A stretch of DNA of 64,000 nt. Source: Sipunculus nudus. Its lineage: Eukaryota; Annelida; Sipuncula; Golfingiida; Sipunculidae. The notes under the pieces are model-generated. The model did not search any database, was not told the DNA's origin, and was given only the letters and a program-made list of their open reading frames with translations. Positions 39,685 through 52,199 of the stretch are shown in pieces. Location: positions 18,724,001 through 18,788,000 of the forward strand of contig CM049308.1 in assembly GCA_026874595.1 (NCBI GenBank), given 5' to 3'. The position numbers and the translations under genes were made by a program. The number at the start of each line of letters is the position of its first letter. The first letter of the stretch is position 1.

Positions 39685-41837
39685 ATGTCCTACAATAAAA
39701 TCTTTTATCAGATAGAGGGACCAAAGTGTCGGAATTTCCTTTATTCCTCAAGTTCATTATTTTCAAACTGCAATTCTTAATTATTTATTCTTTAGCATAT
39801 ATTTATACAGGTTGACATGTTGTTTTAACACACTGTACTAGAATTAAAATTATACCTGCTTTATATTAATTTAAACCAAATTAGAGGTGCCCATTCACCA
39901 ACCTTCTGAAAAAGGATTTATGTGATTTCTGGCTTCCTCTGTGAAAAGTTCTTATAACGTCTTCGTGAAGGATGTATGAACTTGTTCATCAACAACATGT
40001 TTGTAAACACAGCAATGTTGACAAGCGGGAAAAACATGTAACTAAAGGTGGTTGGTTGCATATATGCATGCAGAGGTAGAAGCTTCACTTGTTGCAAAAC
40101 GCCATTTGCAAAGCTCTGGCTTATCTGATTTGCAGCAAGATTGAATTTTTGAGTTTGTTTTGATTATTTTGCCCTCCCCCTCCACCCCCCCCCCCCTTAT
40201 ATCATAAACACGTTGATATAAACAAAATAAGCAGCCTGTGTGTGGTGATATCCACTTTTTCGGGTCTATTTTTATAAAACTCCAAGGGATTACCATTAGT
40301 TTATCGGTCAAATTGATGATTGGGCCCCTTTAAGCTTGAGTAGAATTTTGCCCGTCAAGGATGGTAGCTAACTAATTACCTAAATATTTCACAACCCGCA
40401 GACCTCAACATATAGAGTGCAAAATGAGTAATCTCCACGTTTATGAAAACACTACGTGCACATGGGTTGAAAGGTATATATAAACTGGAGAGTCTTTAAA
40501 ACTTCCGCACTGAGTGAAAATTAAGGCGCAGTTACAATAAGAGACACCACACAGGAACGAAAATTAATTTGATTTATTGGTTTCACCTCAGTTTCGCCTG
40601 ATGAGCACGAGCCCGTCTATGTTTAATATAACAATAAATAATAAAACCTCCCACGAGGTATAGGGAATAAATCAAACTTTTCTGGTAACAAATAAGGCGA
40701 TACAATACATAACCCGCTCCCGTGCTGTCCAGTGTGTCCAACCAACACCCACACAATGCGATTTATGTTTATATAAATAAGATTATGGTGCTATATATCG
40801 GTGGCATGGTGAAGAACGGTATTAAATTCCTAATATTTAAAGTTATACTAATTGCATGCCGTTACTTTTTAAGTTCTGAGTTATTATGACAGTTGTTGCT
40901 TCGTATATTATACATTTTATCATTTGCACAGTGCATGAAATCACGTTTACATGTATTGTATTCATATGACCATGTATATGGCTGCTTTCTTACATAAAAG
41001 CGATGTTTGATTTTTATGTTGACTAATTATATCTGTGGGTTGATTTTATATTACATAATATAGGTTTCACGTATAACTTTTAGCCTACAGTGTATATTAA
41101 AGATCGGTCATTGTTTAGAACTTCTTTATTAAAACCCAAAGAGCAGAAATGCATGTCTCTTTAGTAAGTGTATGTATTGTTTCAGTTTTTTTTCTGTTTA
41201 TTTCATACACTGCCGGACGGAGACCCAAATACAATGACATTCTGACTTGGGTTACCCAGTCCTGGTCGATTAAAATGTATTTTAATATTTTAATTAACTT
41301 CTAGAATTAGACTCCAAAGTCATTAAGGTAGCATATCTGTATAGCAGATACAGAATACCTCTTGGCTTCGTGCTTAAAAATGCCCCCCCCCCCTCCACAC
41401 ACACACACCCACACATATTTAACTTTTCAATGGTTATTTGAGTTTGAAATGTACCTGTGACAAGGCCTTGTATTAATATTTAAAGAAGGATTTCGGTTAT
41501 ACAAAAGCAAAAAAATAAAGAAATATACATGTTAGTTCACAGGTCCTTCTGTTGAAAGTGGAATAATTTGATACATTAAAACTTAGGATATAATTAAGAA
41601 TTATTAAGCCATTTAATTTAAGTTTTTTTTAGATCAAAGGGGAATCATACTGTTTATGAATACATTTTGATACATTTTGGAGAACATTTTTAGCTTTAAG
41701 AGTATTTACATGTCAATTGATCCCCAAACATCGGTTTCGGAAATATAAGAAAAAGAACACTGATACAGTATTAAAACAGATTCATGTGACAATTCGTAAG
41801 TCCACCATCTAGACTCACTGGCCATGAAAATTGTCCT
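39682..41837. other. Intergenic DNA, no supported gene
   Basis: Holds C12 (40,185-40,196) and C11 (41,383-41,393) homopolymers, the latter followed by a short CA run. No gene recognised. Confidence 0.5.
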
Positions 41838-42070
41838 TACACTTTTAGTCCAGTGGAATAGCGCTCGTCCCTCTTCCCTGGTGACCCGGTTTCAATATAC
41901 TGTGAGAGTGAATTGCATGCATGTATATAAAGTGGCCCGTCCAGAGCCGGAGGGTTTCTCCGAGTTCTCCAGGGACATCCCACCTAAAGACACAACCGAA
42001 CGATACCATCTGAGCCACAGAGAGTGCCTCCATTAGTTATAATAACTATTTGTTCAATCAATGTTAAATA
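41838..42070 (+). mobile_element. tRNA-derived SINE, family S
   Basis: The 5' part (about 41,846-41,910) resembles a tRNA gene: TAGTCCAGTGG at the A-box position and a GGTTTCAATA B-box-like element about 40 bp later. A body follows with GAGGGTTTCTCCGAGTTCTC, ACCATCTGAGCCACA and GAGAGTGCCT, and a 3' end near AGTTATAATAACTATTTG. The body matches the minus-strand copy at 7,915-8,065. Such elements are transcribed by RNA polymerase III and mobilised by a partner LINE. The partner is not identified. Confidence 0.65.
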
Positions 42071-43196
42071 AAAAACAAAATTTATAATAATCTTAGGAAC
42101 AACAGAAACCTTACGAAAAATAAAAGCAATATTTTTTTTTAATGAAACTGTCAGATATCGAATAAACGTATTATTGTGTATACGTGTTAAATTCATTTTT
42201 ATAAAAGTGTCAGTCATCTTGATTTTAAGAATATCAGTTCTTCGGACTAGTTTAATCTATGTTTTTGTTTGAATAAATATATATTGTATGTGTGTACTTT
42301 TATGTTAGACTGAATGTTTATAATCCTGTACTTTATATACATGTACATATTTTATATATACATGTATTATGAATTTGAACAGCTTTCTGAATAATGCATA
42401 ACACAGATGAAATATAATAAATAGATAATAATAGATAAAAAAATAAAAAAAATCTAGCCACGCTTTCAGTTTATATAAAACACGGAGGTAGCCACTGAAT
42501 TGAAATATAATGGCTTGGTCTGATTTTCGCCAGGGTATAAGTAAGACACATGGAGACAAACAACTGACTTTTTGTCATGTATGATTAATAACCCTAATAT
42601 TGATTAGAGGACCACACACAGAGGCCCAAAAGAGGCGGATGAAAACAACCACAGAACTGATGAATTTGCGGTTATTTTGGGAGATTCTTTTAATGTGACA
42701 CTTCTGAAAGTCTCATCTGATTTGCATGGAATAGGATCAAACACGAAATTTTCGACACCGGTATAGACGACCCCGGTTCCCTGTAAACCGCGCCATTTTT
42801 ACTTGTAGGGTGGGCTATCAGTAGAGCTCATTTGGGGGGGGGGGGGCTAATGACTGATTTTGACGGCTCATTTAGGCACTACACTAAAGGTTTCAAGCGT
42901 GGAAATTCAATGGGTTGTAACAGGGAGGCATTTTTCTTTAGTTAGCGCTAACCATCAAAGAGTTTTGTTGGTCGGGTGGCATTCGGAAATGTTTTTTGTT
43001 AAATGGAGCAAGGACCGAACATCCTAAAGGGCCTTGTTGATAGTCCAAGCGTTCCGGTTCCTGTATTTATTTTGTTTGTCCAGACAGACGTTAGCAACAC
43101 TGCGACTTCAAACATTCACACTAAAATGCTGAAATCTGCAATATTCCGTCTTACTTGCAGGCGACAGGCGTCCTTGAGTCGCTGCGAAAGAAAAAT
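42071..43196. other. Intergenic DNA, no supported gene
   Basis: Contains a G13 tract at 42,834-42,846. Short frames have no domain. Confidence 0.5.
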
Positions 43197-43266
43197 GGGG
43201 GGGGGGGGGGGCGGTTAGTGCGGGGGATCCAGCAACATACTTATGAGCATATATATAAATTTATAC

Positions 43267-43339
<73 letters not shown>

Positions 43340-43359
43340 AAAAGAGAGAGAGAGAGAGA
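43197..43359 (+). repeat. G15 tract and compound (AT)n-(AG)n microsatellite
   Basis: Fifteen G at 43,197-43,211. About 50 bp further on an (AT)n run switches to (AG)n with a few A insertions, the same arrangement as at 35,006 and 47,013. Confidence 0.95.
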
Positions 43360-43961
43360 TCTATGTATATACAATTAATTTACAGATACCTGGATTTTAT
43401 AAACACTTTTAGCAACTTGGATATTTAAGCTTGAATATGTTTATAATCGGCCTAGAAAAAAACAAGGCAGACCATGGTCCACAATAATGAAATGTACATT
43501 TTCTGAAATCAAATTAATTCATGAACGTCAGCAGCAGCAGACGACAGGCAGTTTCGCGCCCATTGGAATATGACGTCAGATTAAAAGGACGTTGTATAGG
43601 TGAGATATACGGTATATAGATAATAAAATAGAAATAATAAGGCAACTCGAATATATCAGAGAGCACACGATGGTCAGGCTCACGCTAGAGAACTGATGTA
43701 AGCGCCTGTATGACAAAAATGATGATGGATTGGATGAAGATAGACATTATAAGAAGGGTTAAAGGGATATGCTAGTAGATATATTTGAAAAAAATTTAAA
43801 AGTCGCAAAATGATAATCATTTTGTTAATTGTATTGACATTGACGCAAGCACTTCTGCTGTAAGCGCGTGTCTCATTACATGACACATGGCACAAAGATA
43901 GAATATAAAAAAATTCAGCCTAAATTGATAAATGATAAAAAGTATAGTAGAAAAAAGTGTT
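43360..43961. other. Intergenic DNA, no supported gene
   Basis: No recognised gene or element. Confidence 0.55.
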
Positions 43962-44112
43962 GAATGGTAATCTGAAATCGGACAGGGTGTATAGCATGAA
44001 ATCGCTTTCGAGTTACTCCCACGGTTATCTGAATTCGATTCAACTGACCCCCGGCAAACTTGAACGGGGTAAATCTGAAATTGCTACACCGGGGGTAAAG
44101 GGCATTATTGAT
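43962..44112. repeat. Self-complementary family P, third locus
   Basis: Diverged half-sites GGTAATCTGAAATCGGAC, GAAATCGCTTTCGAGTTACT, GGTTATCTGAATTCGATTCA and GGTAAATCTGAAATTGCTAC, ending in CACCGGGGGTAAA. The end closely matches the end of the 27,157-27,300 array (CTGAAATCGTTACACCGGG). This suggests a dispersed family with a defined boundary. Confidence 0.55.
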
Positions 44113-44761
44113 GATAAGCGAGGATGGCGCTTGCGGTTTATATACCATACAAGCTAAATGGGTATTTCTTGTAATGATATCGGCATCCATTCATTCCGAT
44201 GTCCAAACAAAAAAGTTAGTTCTACCTTTTAAACTGACAGTTTAGTTCATGTTAATACTTTAAGTTTGCATACCATGCAGGATATACCCAGTACAAAATA
44301 TACTGATCAGAAAACTCAAGTTGGAAAGTCTAGGAGAAGAGTGGCAATATAATTTATATAGCAAAAGGCGCCCCCTAGTAGCAATGTCATGCAAGCACCC
44401 ATGTTTGATCAGACGACAGGCTGTTTCTGAGCGCTCAGGTGGTTTCATACCAACAAATAAAAATAATATTTCAGACAACTAATTATTATGTAAATTTGCT
44501 GTGGACATATTAGTCAAACGGGATAATTTTTTTTATGCAGACATGATCTAGATAAAGGTGAGAGGCTGTCAGTTTAAAAGTTAAAATTAACTTTTTTTGT
44601 TTGGACATCGGAGTGTATGGATGCCGATACAACTACAAGCAATGTCAGTTCAGCTTGTATTGTATATACACCGCTAGGGTGGCGCAGGCCGTAACGTTTC
44701 AGGAAGTCATGAAATGTCACCGACAATGCCGACACTTCCTTGTGTCTGCTTAAGCTCAATA
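44113..44761. other. Intergenic DNA, no supported gene
   Basis: Nothing recognised. The strings GACATCGGAGT (44,605-44,615) and TTCCGATGTCC (44,195-44,205), each next to an AAAAAAGTTA or TAACTTTTTTTG string, form an imperfect inverted repeat spaced about 400 bp apart. Confidence 0.4.
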
Positions 44762-45095
44762 TAAAAACACAACATTTTAATAAGCCCTCCCTATATGGAG
44801 GGTTGCTTATAGGGGTTGATGAGTTGATTTTTATATTGCTTTTTCGGTCATTTTTATTGTTTGTCCCCGGGGGCAAAACCGTCGATTTCATTGTTGCCTT
44901 TTTTCCATTCTTTTGCTCGCGTTTGTGTAAGATCTCAAATATAGCTGATTCAAAAAAGAAAAAAAACGGACTTTGGCGCATAATGAACCTGATATTTATT
45001 TCTGACTTTGACCTGATAATCATTACAGTAAAGTCAATAGTTGTACACTCAATTATCGCTCAGCTGCCCGCTGGGGGGGATTGAAAACATCTAGT
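44762..45095 (+). repeat. Dispersed repeat family X, copy 2
   Basis: Block order matches 12,190-12,725 but is more compact: CCCTCCCTATATGGAGGG hairpin, then GCTTATAGGGG, GCGTTTGTGTAAGATCTCAA, CTTTGGCGCA, CTTTGACCTGAT, CAATTATCGCTCAGCTGCC, and GATTGAAAACATCTAGTTC at the end. Non-coding. Confidence 0.5.
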
Positions 45096-47010
45096 TCATA
45101 TTTAGTTTTTAATTTACACAGAAATTTAAAACAAACCATATCCAGAAAATAAACATCAAAGAACAGGAACCTAAAGGGCAAGGGAGTTTGAACAATGTCA
45201 GAAATAAATTAATACAAGAACAGCGGGAGGTTCATATTAAGAGAAATGTCCTCCTCAACCATGGAGAGTATTTAATGGCAAGCGTCGTAGTGTTAGTGGA
45301 AGCCGTATAGATGACAGAGATAAAAATCTGGATAAGGAAATATTTTGTAATCATTTTGACAACTTCTTTTCTGTTACTCTGGACAAATGAGCCAACCCAA
45401 CGATTAATATTTATCATTTACTTTCTGTAGACCTGTACCCTGTTCCAAACGGGTTCTGTAATGATTCAAAATTTTAGGTAACCTAATTACCCAAAATGTT
45501 TGTTGAATCTACACCAAGCATGGCACCATAGGGGCGGATTTTAGTAAGGGAGGGATTTACTGTAACACCATGCAAGGAACTATTTCCTTTAAAGAGCCAT
45601 AGCTTCACGAGGGAGTAGTTTACGGCTTAACGATTTTAGGAAAAAAAACACTTAAAAAGGATTGACCCCCTATACCGAACCCCTCCCCCCCCAATCTTCT
45701 GGATCCGTCTCTGCACTCGTTGTTTCTATGATCTGCTTATTTGCTTTAACAAGCCCACGTAACATGTTGATGGTCGACATGGAATTGGAGCTTAGCTAAT
45801 ATAATAAAGGACTAGCTATATAAACCAACAGAACTATCACCAATCTAACAATGCCACTTTTCCTTAATTTGTTTATGGAACAATTATGATAGACCATCTG
45901 ACTATAAAACCATTTCTGTACATAGAATATATATCCCAAGAATACATAAAATATTGTGTATTAAAGTCAAATTATACTTCAATACGTTTATTCAAGATGG
46001 AATCTCAAACTCTGCATGAGTAAAATATGAATGCCCGTGTACTTTGGGATATACTTTGGTTTTACTACTGTGCACTTGTACTCATTTTTAGTTATTTTCT
46101 TTACACTAAATCACCTCTGCAGCGCTCCCGAGTCTATATAAATCTCCCACCTATTTTTTAATGGTGATCTGTTCGGTGCTAGTAAATAAAAACGCCTACG
46201 CAAGTGACATCGCTTTTATATACTTGCATATCTAGTCCCCCTCTCCCACGCGCCGGAAACTCATCCCGACGATATCATTGACGCAAGCCTAAACCTTCAA
46301 CAGAATAAACAGTAGAGTCAAGCTACAAGTGTGAAATTTATGTGTATAGACCGCTTGATATATGGCCATTTAGACAAAAGACCCCAAAGACCTTTGCGGT
46401 TAATGCGCACCCATCCATACACATTTGCTACACACACTAGCAATGTCAATGCACAAATCTTGAGTACTCATTGGCGCTTAGACTGGTATGTTTAGCCCGA
46501 GCGGACATTCCTTCGACACGGCCAGTGATACCCTGGACCATTGCCCATGCTAATCTGATTATTCTCTCCTTAGTATTATACTTTCGCTTTCATTCACCAT
46601 ATCACTTTGATATTATAGTTTATTTGATTTTCTCAAGGAATGTGCTGTGTCCTCCAGTGATGTGAGACAATTCTTGTTAGATCTACGTACTTGCTTATAT
46701 GTGCTCACCATGAATGCAATATATAGCTGTCCAGGTGCAGTTTATACCAGAAAACGGACCCTGCAGTTTTAAATAGGTTGATGAATAGCCCAAATAAATC
46801 TCCGATAATATCAGCATCATTGTTATTGAGTTAACCAATGGATATCACTAAGTCCATGTAAACAGTAAAATGAAACCGGTAGGTTCAAAAGGAATATAAC
46901 AGAATAGAAAAACGTGTAAACATTAGAAGTGTTTAACTATTCTCCTTCATGAACCACGTCGGTACACTCTAGTCCTGCACACATGATCACACATTTAGCT
47001 GGTGGACTGA

Positions 47011-47012
<2 letters not shown>
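45096..47012. other. Intergenic DNA, no supported gene
   Basis: A GGCGGATTTTAG...CTTCTGGATCCGTCTC fragment at about 45,530-45,715 resembles the fragment at 34,055-34,260 and is probably a dispersed repeat. No gene. Confidence 0.45.
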
Positions 47013-47071
<59 letters not shown>

Positions 47072-47094
47072 AGAGAGAGAAAGAGAGAGAGAGG
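47013..47094 (+). repeat. Compound (AT)n-(AG)n microsatellite
   Basis: About 55 bp of AT followed by about 23 bp of AG with one extra A. Confidence 0.96.
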
Positions 47095-47254
47095 GCAGGG
47101 GAGGAAAACGACAGAGGCACAGGAACGCATATACAGACTGACAGTATTATTACCTCGAGATTTTATCCTTATCAAAAGAGACAGAAGTAGAATTATCAGT
47201 AGTGACAGCAGTAGTAGTAATACAATAATCTGTTCTTATGCTCTTTTATTTGTA

Positions 47255-47273
47255 TTTTTATTATTATTATTAC

Positions 47274-47337
<64 letters not shown>
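47255..47337 (+). repeat. (TTA)n microsatellite
   Basis: About 80 bp of TTA/ATT trinucleotide with one ACT interruption. Confidence 0.97.
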
Positions 47338-47894
47338 CTCTAATTATATTTTACTTTGATATCCTTATAACAATATCGGGAACAATAAAAAATAAAAGAT
47401 TATTTAGTAAATGTTTTTTTCCTAAGGACTCTGGGTTTGCTATGAATTGTTTTCCAGTCTTTCAATAGGGGGCACCAGTGGTCTTCAATGAAAAATGCGT
47501 CATGAAAATATGCAGTAAATGAATATGAACAGGAACGACAATCAGTGGTATTCAATGCATTAGCTTTACTCACATTATGAAGGCCATGTTTGTGTACTTA
47601 ATAGAAGAAGTGTTTTATTTGACATATATAATAGTTTATTAATTGAATTTCCATTTATCGACACTTGTAATTGACTCCTTTACTCCTGTCCAACATGTAT
47701 GACAGGGCCCGGCTAAGGCACGTTGCTGCCACCTACCGTTTAATTTCAAAACTACTTCATGAGTCTTTATACAATCATATGGCAAATATTAACAGGTATA
47801 AATGCAAACTAAATGTGTAATGAATTTTTCTATACTAAGCGGCAAGACTAAATGAAATTAAAACCAAAACTGAGATCATATGCATTGCAGCAGC
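47338..47894. other. Intergenic DNA, no supported gene
   Basis: Nothing recognised. Confidence 0.5.
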
Positions 47895-48230
47895 AGCAGA
47901 AAAGTCGGGGCTCAGATCTGGTCCCTTCTGCCCTCACCAAGGACGAAGTATAATTAATTTGTTTCCGGGAATTTGGAATCCAAATGTTGTAAGGAGAACC
48001 AGAAACGAAGTCTGCGGAGTGAATTGAAGATACCACATCAATATTTGAGCAAAGGGATCATAGACGCAGTCCCAGGTTAGCTCCAGAACTTCACGCGCCG
48101 AGGCCAAGACTGGAAGTCGGACCAGCCAGCAGAGCAGCAACAACCACGCTCACTCCGCGCCGGGAACCTTCACATCGCCTCCACCCGCATAAAAACAGTT
48201 CGGCTTTGTCTAGAACCCTTTATTTTGAAA
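47895..48230 (-). repeat. Dispersed repeat family Y, copy 3
   Basis: Aligns with 14,880-15,225 from AAAGTCGGGGCTC through TTGTTTCCGGGAATTTGG and GACTGGAAGTCGGACCAGCC to CAGTTCGGCTTTGTCTAGAA. The minus-strand frame has VVAALLAGPTSSLGLG, the same peptide seen in the other copies. Confidence 0.55.
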
Positions 48231-48524
48231 GATAACGTGTAACTTTTAGCTTTCATCATAATCAAACCATATGCATCGCTAAGATTATCATTTTGTGCCG
48301 ATCCTTGTGTAACTTCATATATTTCAGAACCTTCAGGAAAGGACCCTTAACCCTGCAGCTAAGATGTAAAACCTTACCGTTTGAAACCGAGGTTGGACGA
48401 TTTGAAATGTTTGAGACAAAAGCCAAGGCAAATTTCGAAAAATAAGGTCATGTAAATTAGTGTCATGCTAATGCATATTGTATTAATTCTTTTAATGCTG
48501 TGCATATATAAATACATAAAGTAA

Positions 48525-48642
48525 ATTCATTCATTCATTCATTCATTCATTCATTCATTCACTCATTTACTTATTAATTCATTCACTCACTCATCCATTC
48601 ACTCATTTGTTCACCAGTTCATTCATTCATTCATTCATTTAG
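48525..48642 (+). repeat. (ATTC)n microsatellite
   Basis: Imperfect ATTC/ATTA tetranucleotide array. A similar array stands at the same place in block D. Confidence 0.95.
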
Positions 48643-49238
48643 GGCATTACTGACCTGCAGGTTTATTAACCGTGACAACAGCTGCTCAGCATGACCTGCT
48701 CATTATTACGGTACTCAGTGTTACATATGTTCCACAAGAGAAAACTACTCATTGACATTCCTCACTTAATTCACCCGAGCAGAATCCTCCTACATCAATA
48801 ACTGATGACTTGTCATTGAGAACAAACAAAAACAGTATTCTTGAACACAACTGCTCAATAATATCTGCTCACTGTGCGGTACTCAGTTTGGAGGATGCAG
48901 ACCAGGAGAGAACTACTCACTGACAGTCCTAACATTGAAACTCATGTCACTAATAATCTGTCATATGGATACAGCAGGGATAAAACTTGCAGCATCATGG
49001 CTCAACTTCAGTTTTCTCATCAGTCTCACACAAGGGAAGTACAGAAATGGAAATGGAAACTTTGATTTCCATTGAGATGAAAACATTAAGGTGAAAGTCT
49101 ACAACAAACACGGTAGGTCACAAAAAATACATAGTTGTGTTAACTTGTGTGTAATCCCTGTGTTATTTATCTCGAGCAGGTTGGGTGAATTTTCTCTAAA
49201 AACCCAGTCATCACAGTCTAAATGAAATCATAAGAATA

Positions 49239-49830
49239 CGGGATATCGCTAATGCAGCTTCTCGTGTAGATGGAGGAGAAAAACGACTGGCTGGAGCAGC
49301 CGGAAGCTTGTTTGTGCAGGCAAGCGTGATTCAGCCGGACATTGATTAACACAGACGAAACTGACAGTCCCCACTTTGTCAGCTTATACGAGCTATGGAA
49401 TCTCTTTAATTAATATGAATAAATACGAGATTACAATTTTTTCGTACGATAATGCATCATAAATCAAGGAAACTTGCAAATATGACGTTTATCAATGACT
49501 AAAGACGGTGTATGTTACCCTTATATCATCGGTTACAAGGCAGTTGATTCAAGATCAAATTCTAATACAAACCAAGTCAAATGCAGAATTTTCTTATATC
49601 TTTTCATGTTTTGTATTATGGTTTAACGAGGCAAAATGAATATGATGAAGAATAAGTATCAGGATGATCGGCAATTAAAAACTCTATGTCCAGTGCACAC
49701 ACTGCTGTGTTGAATGAATGGGCTGGTCAGGCTGGACGCTAGGGGGCACTAGTTGTTTGCCTGCAGTTTTTCAAGCAGGCAGTCATTTACTGCCTCCACA
49801 CACGAGAGTATCAGTATTAGCGATATCCCG
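49239..49830. mobile_element. 592-bp MITE-like DNA element with terminal inverted repeats
   Basis: The left end CGGGATATCGCTAAT is exactly complementary to the right end, and imperfect complementarity continues over about 38 bp (49,239-49,276 and 49,793-49,830) to a GGAGG/CCTCC pair. Both sides are flanked by TA, and the paralogous block D has the uninterrupted site with a single TA (56,390-56,391). This supports insertion at a TA dinucleotide, as in Tc1/mariner-type elements. No transposase frame is present, so it is nonautonomous. The superfamily is inferred only from the TA duplication. Confidence 0.85.
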
Positions 49831-50445
49831 TATTGTGAAGCTTTGTTAAAGTTATTCATGCTAGAATGGATTTATCATGCAGGGATCTTTACCAATATTA
49901 TGAGTTTTTACGCTTTTTAATTCGCAGACATCATACCCTTACAAAGTAAACAACAATGCCTAAGGAACTGTTTGATACACAATAATTTTTTCAGAGGTTA
50001 AACTAAAAATGAGAAAACTGCTTTCTTATCGAGATTTTTATTATAAGTTTCGATATGACTAGTCCTGTCTCTCTGGCAAGACTTTAGAATATTTGGTCGT
50101 TGGGGAGGTAAAATTGCCACCAGCATCTGAGAGCGAATCGCTTTGGTAACGGCGCTGTCCATCTATTAATCATTACGTTGATGGCCAGATAATACATTGG
50201 TTATTGGAGACACCAGTTCTCACGTAATAACCCGGTGGAGTTCCAGTATATCAGGACCGTCCCCGGTGACTCTGAGTAACTCCATAAAAAGAAAGTCTGT
50301 TAAATATGATAAATATTGAATAAAGTGTATTTTGTCTGTTGACTTCGCTTGTTAAGCATCATTGATTGCAATGCTCATCTATAACGATCTTCCCTCACAC
50401 AAATTGTGAATTCTGCGGTTACGCTTTTACGTCACGTCGGAATGA

Positions 50446-50553
50446 CTCACCTGAAACTTCGGCTCACTCCACGAGGTGGCCCTCCGGAGACTATACCAAG
50501 ACCATCACTTTGCAGACTGCACGCTGATTTTATCAGATTTAACTTTTCGAATA

Positions 50554-50605
<52 letters not shown>

Positions 50606-51889
50606 TTATATATGAAACCGCACAGAATTTAAATTGTAATGAAGAAAAATATATAGAAAAAAATTTTTTTGATACAATGGACCAAGTTTATATATTACAA
50701 TTTATCAGCCAACAGGAAGATCATAAGATGTGTTTAATTTCTTGAAACGGTGAATTTGAAATACACAAAGTTCAATCTAAACCTTAATTTAAACCTTTAC
50801 GAATGATACATTTGCATTTTATATCACACGCAAAGATTATTTGAAGAATCCTAGGTTTAATCACCGAACAGCAACATATGTGGACTGAAAAATTATCCGG
50901 AAAAAGCGGTGATTCCGCTTAAAGGAGAAGGCCTTTACCACGTCACGTGAAAAATGTTTAATGCTAATATGTAATTATTATTATTGTTATTATTTTCTGC
51001 ATCTTCATATGCAGTTTAAGAGTCTTAGTGGTCGATTGAAAAAAAATATGCTTTCATGAGTGAGGTGGTTGACTTGACTATCCTGTCTTTTCTTTAATAA
51101 ATTAAAGAATGTCTATGAGTAATTATTGTCTACCAACAGATGACGTTAGTGTATTGAACCTAAAAAAAAAAAACACGTCTCCATCCGTTACCGTATATGT
51201 GTTTAATACCAGATCACGATGTACAAAATTTACCGGTGTATCATTAGAATGTCGTAACCGAGGTTGAGTTATCTCTGCTCAGTAAGTTTAAACAATTTTC
51301 GATATACCCTTAATTCTGTCATGCGGCTTGTAAAATCCTGGTTTTAATGTGCATGAAAAATGGCAGCCCTCGTGAGCGATTTCGATATTTTTGCGAAGTC
51401 AGGGATTGATAAGGTTACGGGAAATTCCAAAAGGAAAGTACTCCGAGAACAATCTTAAAGTGAATAACTATCTGGAGAGAGAGTTTGGTTGCCAATAGAC
51501 CCGTATCCTCTAAGTAGAAGCCGGACGAACGCTATAAAGGTGACCGCGCCCTTATCAGCAAATTACAGTAGGATTTTGACGTTTACAAGTTGACTGCAAT
51601 AAGATATTCCTCACTTGTGTTAACTTGTTATTAAACCTATATATACATGTTTCTTTATTTTTTTTCTTTTATTTCCATTTAAACTCTGAGAATTGACTCA
51701 CTTGTGTGTGTAAGCAAGGTTGTAGTATTTCCTTTAGTATTTCCAGAACTAATGTTCTGTGACTTTGACATGTTGGGGCCAACATATTCTAAAAGTTGAG
51801 AATATGCGCTCTATCATAGTACATGAAAATTGTATTTTTCTGTATCCTGTTGATACAGAAAAACTCGGGGGGGGGGCATAAAAAGTGTA
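50446..51889. other. Intergenic DNA with (AT)n
   Basis: (AT)n at about 50,557-50,603. Otherwise AT-rich unique-looking sequence with no gene. Confidence 0.5.
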
Positions 51890-51980
51890 TTGTAGGGCGT
51901 AAGGGCGTAATGGTTAGAACACGTGGAGTTGTAAGCGCAAAGTTGTGGGTTCGCGTCCCGTTCTGGCCGCTTGTCTGTGT
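51890..51980 (+). mobile_element. tRNA-derived SINE head
   Basis: TAATGGTTAGAACACGTGG is an A-box-like D arm. GAGTTGTAAGC resembles an anticodon arm with TGT in the loop, and GTGGGTTCGCGTCCCG is a good B-box/T arm. The acceptor stem does not close as a canonical tRNA and the sequence runs on without a tRNA end, so I call a SINE rather than a tRNA gene. It lies just upstream of block B. Confidence 0.6.
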
Positions 51981-52199
51981 TAGATTACAAATTAACCAAA
52001 CAATGTTTCATGTATGCAAACAGTCATTGTTTCCTATGTATCTTTTTCTGATAATTTTAACCTATATTTCTTTATATATGCCTCTACTGTCTCTATCGTT
52101 AAATAGCCGTGTCGAAGACATTATTGACACTGTGTATCGTCGATACCTAACACATTTACCATATATCAAGTGGCAGCAAAATCCAGTGAGGCGTGACGA

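Larger units (their letters stand above)
48350..50445 (+). repeat. Duplicated block A
   Basis: Pairs with block D (55,440-57,620) along its whole length. Matched landmarks are the (ATTC)n run, AGCATGACCTGCTCATTA, AACAAAAACAGTATTCTTGA, ATTGAAACTCATGTCACT, GGATACAGCAGGGATAAAAC, CCAGTCATCACAGTCT, CACCAGCATCTGAGAGCGAA and GTGAATTCTGCGGTTAC. It contains the start of the sequence found in the B/C frames (MAQLQFSHQSHT, stop soon after at about 49,062) but not the conserved core, so the unit looks deleted. A DNA element (49,239-49,830) is inserted in it. Confidence 0.75.

Noticed and set aside
51890-51980. A genuine tRNA gene with TGT anticodon
   Set aside because: A and B boxes and an anticodon-like arm are present, but the acceptor stem does not pair properly and the sequence continues past the tRNA end, so a SINE head fits better.
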